The notes under the pieces: model-generated
What the model was told of the DNA's origin: nothing
What the model saw: the letters and a program-made list of their open reading frames with translations, nothing else
The model's database searches: none
Shown here: one piece after another, positions 17,184 through 26,600 of the stretch
Layout: the number at the start of each line of letters is the position of its first letter
Position numbering within the stretch: position 1 is the first letter of the stretch
Assembly (NCBI GenBank): GCA_945957605.1
Contig: CAMFLR010000013.1
Location: forward strand, 124,001 to 188,000
Direction of reading: 5' to 3'
DNA from: an uncultured Isosphaeraceae bacterium
GTDB taxonomy: Bacteria > Planctomycetota > Planctomycetia > Isosphaerales > Isosphaeraceae
DNA: 64,000 nucleotides
Program-made: the position numbers and the translations under genes

Positions 17184-20100
17184 GGGACGAAACGGACGAT
17201 CGGATCGCCCGGCTCTCTCCTGAGAAGCGTGCGATTCTGCAGCGAAAATTGATGGCCGCACGTGCAGCGCGGGTTGATGCCGATCTGATACCAGTGCGGC
17301 AGAAGTCACACGCTTGCGCGCTGTCGTATGCGCAGGAGTTGCTCTGGCTGCTCGATCAACTCACCGCAGGGTCGAATGCCGCGTATAACGTGCCGCGTGC
17401 GCTTCGGCTCTCGGGCACGCTCGACATTGCGGCATTGCAGAAAAGCCTCGACGCAATCGTCCTCCGACACGAAGTTCTCCGCACGACCTATGCCCTCAGA
17501 GGCGAAGGTCCGGTGCAGTTGGTTACCGATGCGCAAGGCGCGAATCTACGCGTGATCGATCTCGCCGGTCTTGACGATGATGCGCAGGACGCTGAGGTCA
17601 AACGACTGCTGGTCGACGAGGCACGCTATCATTTCGACCTGACGAGCGACTTGATGCTGCGGTCGACGTTGATTCGCCAGAGCGATCGCGAGCATGTGCT
17701 GTTGATGGTGACGCACCATATTGCGTCCGACGGCTGGTCGCGCGAGATTCTGTTTCGCGAGTTGGTCGAGCATTACGGAGCATTTGCACGCGGCCAGCAA
17801 CCGAACGTCGAGCCGCTGCGAATTCAATACGCCGACTTCGCCGCATGGCAACGCAAGGAACTCGACGGCGAGGAGATGACGCGCGAGTTGGACTACTGGC
17901 TGAAGCAGCTCGAAGGAGCGCCCGCGAGCCTGGAGTTGCCAACCGACAGGCCACGACCGTCGGCCCAGAGCTTCCGCGGCGCGCGGCGGCCGATGCTCTT
18001 TCCGCGAGCCCTCGTCGACGAGCTGCAAAAGCTCAGCAGAGCTGAAGGCGCCACGCTTTTCATGACACTTATGGCCGCGTTCCAGGTGCTGCTGCACCGT
18101 TACACAGGTCAGGACGATATCGTTGTCGGGACGCCGATTGCCGGACGTGATCGTGTCGAAGTCGAGCCGTTGATTGGCTACTTCACGAACACGCTGGCGA
18201 TGCGCACGAAGCTCGACGGCGATCCCACGTTCCGCGAGTTGCTTGCGCGAGTGCGGGAGGTGGCGCTGGGTGCATTTGCCCATCAGAGCCTGCCGTTCGA
18301 GAAATTGGTCGTCACGCTGAACCCCGAAAGAACGCTGAGCCATACACCGATTTTTCAGGTGATGTTCACGGCCGGAAATGCATCGGCGGCGGGACTTGAA
18401 TTGCCGGATCTCGTGCTGACGCCGCTGCGCACCGATCGCGGGACCGCAAAGTTCGACCTGACTCTCGGCCTGACCGAACGGCCCGAAGGAATGACCGGTA
18501 CGTTCGAATACAGCACCGACCTGTTCGACGCACCGACTATTGATCGAATGATCGCGCATTTGCGCAATTTGCTTGAAGCGATCGTTGCCAATCCCGACGA
18601 ACGCATTTCTGCGACGTCGTTATTGGACGATATCGAGCGGAAGCAGGTGCTTGTCGATTGGAACGCGACGGCCTCCGAATTCCCGCGCAACCTGGGTTTG
18701 CATGGTCTGTTTGAAGCACAGGCGAAACGCACGCCCGATGGGGTTGCTGTGGAAGGAATGGGGCGATCGCTTACGTATGCACAGCTAGATGGCCGCGCCG
18801 ATGGGCTCGCAGAACGTTTGCGAGCACTTGGAATCAAGAGCGGAATGCCCGTTGCAGTGTGTATGGATCGTCGGCCCGAGACGGCTGTTGCGCTTCTCGG
18901 AACGCTCAAGGCAGGCGGCGCGTGCGTGCCGCTCGATCCCAATTATCCTTGCGAGCGCCTGGCATGGATGCTTCGCGACTCTCGCGCGAGTGTCGTGCTC
19001 ACGCGTTCCTCGCTCGTCGATCGACTGCCGCCTGGTGTTGCCGAGATCATTTGTCTCGATGATGACTCCGTAATCGACGGCAAAGTGATAGGGCCTGCCG
19101 ACAAGATTCGGCCGGCCGATGGTGCCTATGTTCTCTACACTTCGGGCTCGACGGGCGTGCCAAAAGGCGTGCTGCTCACTCACGAAGGGCTAGTGAATCA
19201 CGCCACGGCGGCGATTGCACTTTACGGCCTTTCCTCAAGCGATCGCGTGCTTCAATTCGCCTCGCCAAGTTTTGATATCGCGGTTGAGGAAATGTTTCCC
19301 ACGTGGGCCGCAGGCGGCACGGTCGTGTTTCGACCTGACGATCTGCCGATGGGCGGCGTTGAGTTTGACAACTGGATCGCCGCCGAGCGAATTAGCGTGC
19401 TCGACCTGCCGACGGCGTTCTGGCACGAGTGGACGACTGATCTTGCCGAGCGTGGTGCATCGGCACCGGCGACGTTGCGGCTGGTGATTGTCGGCGGTGA
19501 GAAGGCCTCGCCCGAAGTTTACGCGAAATGGCAGCGAGTCGCACCCAATGTGCGCTGGATCAACACGTATGGACCGACTGAAGCGTCGGTGATCGTCACT
19601 GCGTCCGAACCAGCGAGCAGTGGTGACGAGCAAATGCTGCCGATCGGTCGACCAGTTCAAAACGTGCAAGCTTATGTGCTTGATAAGAGATTCGATCCCG
19701 TGCCGATTGGCGTAACCGGCGACCTTTACGTTGCCGGTGAATGCCTGGCGCGGGGGTATATCGATCAGCCGGCTTTGACGGCCGAGCGATTCATGCCGAA
19801 CCCGTTTGCGGAACGTCCGGGATCGCGGATGTATCGGACAGGAGATCGGGCGCGGTGGCGAAGTGATGGTGTGCTTGAATATCAGGGTCGTACGGACCAT
19901 CAAGTCAAGATTCGTGGATTTCGCGTCGAACCGGGTGAGATTGAGGCTTGCCTCCGTGCCTTGCCGACCATTCGTGCGGCCGCGGTTGTGGCGTTTGCCG
20001 AACCGCGCGGCGGGCTGAGTCTGGCGGCGTACGTGGTCGCATCGGATCTGGCGAGGGCTGAAGATGTCGAACCGGCGACGCTGAAAAAGTACCTGCGCGA

Positions 20101-20485
20101 TCGCCTGCCCGACTACATGGTGCCCGCCACGATCACGCGTTTGGCGAGCTTGCCGCTGACTCCGAACGGTAAGCTCGATCGCAAGGCACTTGTGCGTCCC
20201 GCGGCGGCCGAGAGTGTGGCCGTTGCGCCTCGAACGCCAGTCGAGGAGATTGTCGCGAGCGTGTGGGCCGACGTGCTTGGGATCGAGCGCATCGGCGCGA
20301 CTGATGACTTTTTCGACCTTGGCGGACATTCGTTGCGCGCGACCTTAGTCATATCCCGGCTGAAGGCGTTGCTCGGTGTCGATTTGCCGCTGCGATCGTT
20401 GTTTGAAGGGCCGACGGTTGCCGAAATGGCGACTGCGGTTGAGCGTGAGCTGGCCTCTATCGGTGAGGAAATGACAGATCTTTGA
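17180..20485 (+). CDS. NRPS module 2 (C-A-T), substrate uncertain
   Basis: 1,101 residues, starting in an ATGA overlap with module 1. The N terminus ('RIARLSPEKRAIL') is a short helical lead that recurs in the condensation-dioxygenase protein at 39529. Condensation domain with 'HHIASDGWS' (about 179); adenylation domain with 'LYTSGSTGVPKG' (about 650), 'YGPTEAS', 'YRTGD' and 'GKLDRKAL'; carrier with 'DDFFDLGGHSLR' (Ser about 1051). Specificity residues read by eye are D-I-E-D-I-G-T-V-I-K. I do not know an exact match. Acidic Glu and Asp at pocket positions 239 and 278 suggest a cationic side chain, for example Lys-like or a diamino acid (inference). No epimerase or methyltransferase domain. 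A perfect 9-bp hairpin follows the stop by 8 nt. Confidence 0.95.
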   Translation: MRDETDDRIARLSPEKRAILQRKLMAARAARVDADLIPVRQKSHACALSYAQELLWLLDQLTAGSNAAYNVPRALRLSGTLDIAALQKSLDAIVLRHEVLRTTYALRGEGPVQLVTDAQGANLRVIDLAGLDDDAQDAEVKRLLVDEARYHFDLTSDLMLRSTLIRQSDREHVLLMVTHHIASDGWSREILFRELVEHYGAFARGQQPNVEPLRIQYADFAAWQRKELDGEEMTRELDYWLKQLEGAPASLELPTDRPRPSAQSFRGARRPMLFPRALVDELQKLSRAEGATLFMTLMAAFQVLLHRYTGQDDIVVGTPIAGRDRVEVEPLIGYFTNTLAMRTKLDGDPTFRELLARVREVALGAFAHQSLPFEKLVVTLNPERTLSHTPIFQVMFTAGNASAAGLELPDLVLTPLRTDRGTAKFDLTLGLTERPEGMTGTFEYSTDLFDAPTIDRMIAHLRNLLEAIVANPDERISATSLLDDIERKQVLVDWNATASEFPRNLGLHGLFEAQAKRTPDGVAVEGMGRSLTYAQLDGRADGLAERLRALGIKSGMPVAVCMDRRPETAVALLGTLKAGGACVPLDPNYPCERLAWMLRDSRASVVLTRSSLVDRLPPGVAEIICLDDDSVIDGKVIGPADKIRPADGAYVLYTSGSTGVPKGVLLTHEGLVNHATAAIALYGLSSSDRVLQFASPSFDIAVEEMFPTWAAGGTVVFRPDDLPMGGVEFDNWIAAERISVLDLPTAFWHEWTTDLAERGASAPATLRLVIVGGEKASPEVYAKWQRVAPNVRWINTYGPTEASVIVTASEPASSGDEQMLPIGRPVQNVQAYVLDKRFDPVPIGVTGDLYVAGECLARGYIDQPALTAERFMPNPFAERPGSRMYRTGDRARWRSDGVLEYQGRTDHQVKIRGFRVEPGEIEACLRALPTIRAAAVVAFAEPRGGLSLAAYVVASDLARAEDVEPATLKKYLRDRLPDYMVPATITRLASLPLTPNGKLDRKALVRPAAAESVAVAPRTPVEEIVASVWADVLGIERIGATDDFFDLGGHSLRATLVISRLKALLGVDLPLRSLFEGPTVAEMATAVERELASIGEEMTDL

Positions 20486-20493
20486 TCGATCGA

Positions 20494-20515
20494 AGTTGGC
20501 CGAAGGCGGCCAACT
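20494..20515 (+). terminator. Hairpin between NRPS modules 2 and 3
   Basis: Perfect 9-bp stem AGTTGGCCG / CGGCCAACT with loop AAGG, 8 nt after the stop of the second NRPS and about 95 nt before the third. No U-run follows, so it may be a weak terminator, an mRNA-stability element or an attenuator tuning the third gene. Confidence 0.4.
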
Positions 20516-20608
20516 GAATTGCCAGGAACGAACCCCCCGACGCAAACCTGAGCCTGTGCTGATGCGATTCGACGTGGAGTCGTATCAGGCGAAAATGAGG
20601 GTAAGCCC

Positions 20609-23600
20609 GTGATGGAAGCGACCCAGAAACTAATGAGCGGGCTCTCGCCCGAAGCGCTTGCGCTGATCAAGCGGACGCAGACGCGGAAGTCGGCAACGGC
20701 CGAAAAAGGGTCAGCGATTCCGCCCCTCATGAAACGCGGCGAGGGGCCGTATTCGCTATCTTTCGCGCAGCAGCGTTTGTGGGTGCTCGATCGTTTGATG
20801 CCGGGGCTTGCGGTTTATCACATACCTCTAACGATGCGGCTGCGCGGCCGGCTCGATCGCCAAGCGCTGCGATCCGCACTGGATGCGCTGCTCGAACGCC
20901 ACGAAACACTACGGACGACATTCTCCGCGGCGGCAGATGGTCCGGTGCAGATCATTGGGGCGCCGCAGCCCGTCGAGATTGAGGAGGCCGATCTATCTGC
21001 GTTGCCTGAATCGGAACGCGAAATGGCGATGCGCGACTTTTTAGCCGCACAGATGCGCAGGCCGTTCGACCTGGGACGTGACGCAATGCTTCGCGCGAGC
21101 CTGGCGCAGCTTGGTGCAGGCGATCACGCGCTGCAACTTGTGGTGCATCACATCGCGGCCGACGGCTGGTCGATGGGCATCCTCAGGCGCGATTTCGTTT
21201 CGCTCTACCAGGCAGCGGCGAAGCTAGGGCCGAAGCTCGATCCGCCAGGACTGCAATATGCCGACTTCTCGCAGTGGCAGCGGAAATGGCTGAACGGCGG
21301 CGAGATGGATCGGCAGCTCGCGTTCTGGCGCGATCGGCTCGCCGGGGCGCCCTCGTCGCTCGATATGCCGACCGACCATCCGCGTCCCACCGCGCTTTCT
21401 TACCGCGGAGCGCGACGGTCAGTCATGCTTCCCGCAAAGCTCGCCGACGGCCTTCGCGCGCTTGGCCGCTCGCAGGGCGCGACGCTGTTCATGACAATGC
21501 TTTCCGGATTCGCCGCCTTGCTCTCGCGATACTCGGGACAGACCGATCTGGTGATCGGCACGCCGATCGCGAATCGTAATCGGGCCGAGCTGGAAGGGAT
21601 CATCGGTTTCTTCGTGAACTCGCTGGCGCTTCGCGTGAATGCGGGTGAGGCTCCCAGTTTTGCCGAGCTTGTCAGCCGCGTTCGTGCGGAGTGTTTAGGA
21701 GCGTATGCACATCAGGATTTGCCGTTTGAGCGGCTTGTCAGCGAGTTGAAGCCAGATCGCGAGCTTGGGCGTTCGCCGGTTTTTCAGGTGATGTTCGCGG
21801 TGCAGAATGCGCCTGGTGGTGCACTGCGAATTCCCGGGCTGGAAATCGAGCCGATTCGCTATCCATCGGAGACTGCGAAGTTCGACCTGTCGATGTCGAT
21901 CACGGAACGTCCCGAAGGGTTACGCGCGACGATCGAATTCAGCACCGACCTGTTCGACGCAACGACGATCGAACGTATGCTCGGCCATTATGAATCGCTC
22001 CTTGAATCGGCGGTGGTCGAGCCGTCGCGAAACATCTCTGCGCTCGCGATGATGTGCGGGCGGGAACGGCAGGCGCTCGAGGTGAGCTGGGCGCAATCGC
22101 AGTGCGATTATGGTGCGCCGGAATGCGTTCACGAAGCAGTGGCGCGGCAGGCGAAGCTGCGACCCGATGCGACTGCGGCCGAGTTTGGCGAGCATTCAAT
22201 GAGTTACGCCGAGCTTGAGGCTCGCTCGGCCGCGCTCGCGCGAAAGTTGCGGCGGTTGGGAGTTGGCCCCGATGTATGCGTCGCGCTCTGTGTCAGTCGT
22301 TCGCTGCGTCTTCCGGTGGCGGTGCTGGGAGCGCTCAAGGCGGGCGGGGCGTATGTGCCGCTCGACCCGTCGTATCCAGCCGACCGGCTGGCGTGGATGC
22401 TCGACGATGCGAAGCCGGCCGTACTTGTGACCGAACCTGGTCTCGCCGACTTCCTGCCGTCGCACAGTATTCCTACTCTGCTGCTTGACGACAAGGGCGA
22501 ACTCGAAGGCGATGCTGAATCATACGAACAAGATTTGACGGATTGTGATGTAACGCCGGATAACCTGGCGTACGTGATCTACACGTCGGGTTCAACCGGA
22601 CGGCCGAAGGGCGTCGCGATGACGCACCTGGCCCTCTGGAATTTGCTCGCGTGGCAAGCGCGTGAAACGACTGTGGGCGCTGGCTCGCGCACGCTGCAAT
22701 ATTCAGCGCTTGGGTTTGACGTCAGCTTTCAGGAATTGTTGACGACGCTTTGGGGCGGCGGCACGCTCGTGCTCGTGAGCGAGGATGACCGCCGCGATCC
22801 CAAGCTGCTTCTCGAGCAGATAACTCGACACCAGGTTGATCGGTTGTTCTTGCCATTTGTTGCGCTCCAGCAACTGGCCGAGTGGTCGGCGTCGCGTCCC
22901 GATTTGCTTCCGAAGTTGCGCGAGGTCGTCACGGCGGGCGAGCAATTGCGCATCACGCCGGCACTCGAGCGATTTGCTCTCGGCGCAGGACTATCGCTGC
23001 TCCATAACCAGTACGGACCGACAGAAACGCACGTCGTTACTGCCCAACGATTGCAGGGCGATCCAGCACAATGGCCGAAGCTGCCGCCGATCGGAATGGC
23101 GATTGGCAACGTGGGTGCTTACGTGCTCGACGCACGACTCGAACCGGTTCCGGCGGGCGTTCCGGGTGAGCTTTACATCGGCGGCCCGGCGCTTGCGCGG
23201 GGATATCTGGGGCGTCCCGCACTCACCGCCGAAAAGTTTGTACCTAACCCGTTTAGCGGCAAGCCTGGCGCGCGGATGTATCGCACGGGCGATCGCGCGC
23301 GAATTCGCAACGATGGAACGCTGGAATACCTGGGGCGGCTCGACGAGCAGGTAAAGATCCGAGGCCATCGAATCGAACCTGGCGAGGTCGAGGCGGTGCT
23401 CGAATCGCACGAAGCGGTGCGCGCGGCTGCTGTGGCGGCGCGTTCTGTCGCCAGCGGCATGATGCTCGCGGCGTATGTCGTTTTGAAGGACGGCGTGGAA
23501 TCGTGGAGCCGGCACGAAGCAAGTTTGCGCGAGCATTTGAAGCGATCGCTACCGGCGCCTGTTGTTCCGTCGTCAATCACCGTTCTCGATCAATTGCCGA

Positions 23601-26600
23601 CCACACCCAGCGGTAAGGTCGATCGCCGCGCCTTGCCCGAGCCGGCGGCAACTTCGATCGCCAGCGAACGTATTTTGCCTCGCACTGCGACGGAGGAAAT
23701 TGTTGCCGGAATATGGGGCGAGGTGCTTGGGCTGAGCGAAGTCGGAATCGACGACGATTTCTTCGAGCTCGGCGGCCATTCGCTCAGCGCAACACAGGTG
23801 ATCTCGCGCATCTATAACGCGCTTGGTGCCGAGCTGGCGCTGCGAACATTGTTCGAAGGTCCGACCGTCGCCGCGCTTGCGGTCGCGTCGGAGGCCGCCA
23901 AACGTGGACCGCAATCCCACTCGCTGGGCGAAGGACCGTCGCCGCGCGCGAGTGATGCCCCCTGCCCGCTTTCGTTTGCACAACAGCGAATGTGGGTGAT
24001 CGACCGCCTGATGCCGGGAACGCCTGCGTATCACATCCCGCTGCCGCTCCGGTTGCGTGGGGAGCTTGACATCGCCGCGTTGAAATTGGCACTCGACGGT
24101 CTGCTCGAACGTCATGAGGCGCTTCGGACGACGTTCGCGCCCAATGCCGACGGACCGATTCAGGTGGTCAATCCGCCGTGTTCGGTCGAGATAGAGCAAG
24201 TCGATCTATCCATGCATCGCGAGTCGGAACGCGAGCCGACGTTGCGTGAATTCTTGATTGCGCAAATGCGCAAGCCGTTCGATCTCGGTCGCGACGCGAT
24301 GTTGCGCGCTAGCCTCGCGAAGCTTGATCGCGAGGAGTATGCGCTTCAGCTCGTGGTGCATCACATCGCGGCCGATGGCTGGTCGATGGGTATTCTCAGG
24401 CGAGATCTTGTTGCGCTCTATCAGGCTGCGATTGGGAAAGGTGCCGCGCCCGCGGGGCCGAGACTGCAATATGCTGATTTTTCGCAGTGGCAGCGAACAT
24501 GGCTGAACGACTGCGGCGAGATGGATCGGCAGCTCGATTACTGGCGCGGTCGACTCGATGGTGCGCCGGCGTGGCTCGATTTACCAACAGATCATCCGCG
24601 GCCGTCCACGCTTTCCTATCATGGTGCACGTCGCGCTGTTGTGCTCTCACCCGAGCTGGCGGAGGGCCTTCGGACGTTGAGTCGTTCGCAAGGCGCGACG
24701 CTGTTCATGACGATGCTATCCGGTTTCGCTGCGCTGCTATCGCGATATTCGGGGCAGACCGATCTCGTGATTGGAACGCCGATCGCGAATCGTAATCGCG
24801 CTGAGTTGGAAGGAATAATCGGCTTCTTTGTGAACTCACTGGCGCTTCGCGTGCATGCGGGCGAGGATCCGACGTTCACCGAGCTTGTCGGCCGAGTTCG
24901 CGCGGAATGCCTGGGGGCGTACGCACATCAGGATCTGCCGTTCGAGCGGTTGGTCAGCGAATTGAAGCCGGACCGCGAGCTTGGCCGGTCGCCGGTGTTT
25001 CAGGTGATGTTCGCCGTGCAGAATGCGCCGGGCGGATCGCTACAAATTCCTGGGCTGGAGATCGAGCCGATTCGCTATCCGTCCGAGACGGCGAAGTTTG
25101 ATCTTTCGATGTCGATCACGGAACGTCCGGAAGGGTTGCGGGCCTCGCTCGAGTACAGCACCGATCTGTTCGATGCGCAAACGATCGAACGTATTCTCGT
25201 ACATTATGTAACGTTACTTGAAAGCGCAATTGCGGAACCTTCCCTGCGCGTTTCGGCGTTGGCGCTGATGAGTGCCGACGAGCGACGCGCGCTTGAAGAG
25301 AGTTGGACGGCGTCGGCCCGCGAATTTGAGCGACGTGAATGGGTTCACGAGGCTGTCTCTCGACGTGCGGCGCTGCAACCCGATGCAATAGCGGTGGAGA
25401 CCGTTACTCGCTCGATGACCTATGCCGCGCTTGATGATCGGTCGACCGCGCTGGCGAGTCGCTTGCGAAGCCTGGGAGTTGGTTCCGGCTCGCTTGTCGG
25501 GATCTTCATGGATCGCTCGCTCGAAATGCTGGCAGGCATTTTTGGCGTGTTGAAAGTGGGTGCAGCGTACGTTCCGCTCGATCCGTCGTACCCTGCCGAC
25601 CGAATTGCGTTTATGCTCGCCGATACGCAAGCTCCGGTTGTGCTGACGCAGCGGTCTCTCGCGCTCCAGCTTCCTGCGAGCGGTGCGAAGGTGATTTTCG
25701 TCGACGAGGAGTGGGAGGCGCTTGGCCGGTCGTTGAGCGATGAAGAAAAGGTAGGATTGCCCGTTTCGATCGAGGCGGGGCAACTGGCTTACGTCATTTA
25801 CACTTCGGGTTCGACGGGGCGGCCGAAGGGTGTGATGATCAGCCATGAATCGCTCGCCAATCACATGGCCTGGATGAATGAAGCGTTCCCCATGACTTCA
25901 AGCGATGCGGTGCTGCAAAAGACGCCGTTCAGCTTCGATGCATCGGTCTGGGAATTCTATGCGCCACTGATGACTGGTGCGCGATTGGTGATGGCCGATC
26001 CGCAAAAGCATCGTGATGCGTTGTACATGATCAGCGCGGTGAATCGGCATAAGATCACCGTGCTTCAAGTGGTGCCGACGATGCTCGGCATGCTGCTCGA
26101 CACCGGCAAGCTCGCGTCGTGCGAGTCATTACGGCGGATGTTCGCTGGCGGCGAGGCGCTCACGCTCGAGCTTCGCAATCGATTCCACGCAGTGTCGCGC
26201 GCCAACCTGATCAATCTTTACGGTCCGACGGAAACGACGATCGAGGTGACTTCGTTTACGTGCCGTCAGGACGATGACGTCAGCCGAATCCCGATTGGCA
26301 CTCCTGTGTCGAATGTCGGCGCCTATGTGCTCGATGAGCGGTTAGAACCGGTTCCTGCAGGCGTTCCCGGCGAGCTTTATATCGGTGGTCCGGCGGTGGC
26401 GCGAGGGTATTTGGGGCGACGTGCACTTACGGCGGAAAAGTTCGTGCCGGATCCCTTCTGCAGCGCGCCAGGCGCGCGGATGTATCGCACGGGCGATCGC
26501 GCGCGGCTTTGCAACGATGGCACGCTGGAATATCTGGGGCGGCTTGATGAGCAATTGAAGATTCGCGGCCACCGAATCGAACCGGGTGAAGTTGAGGCTG

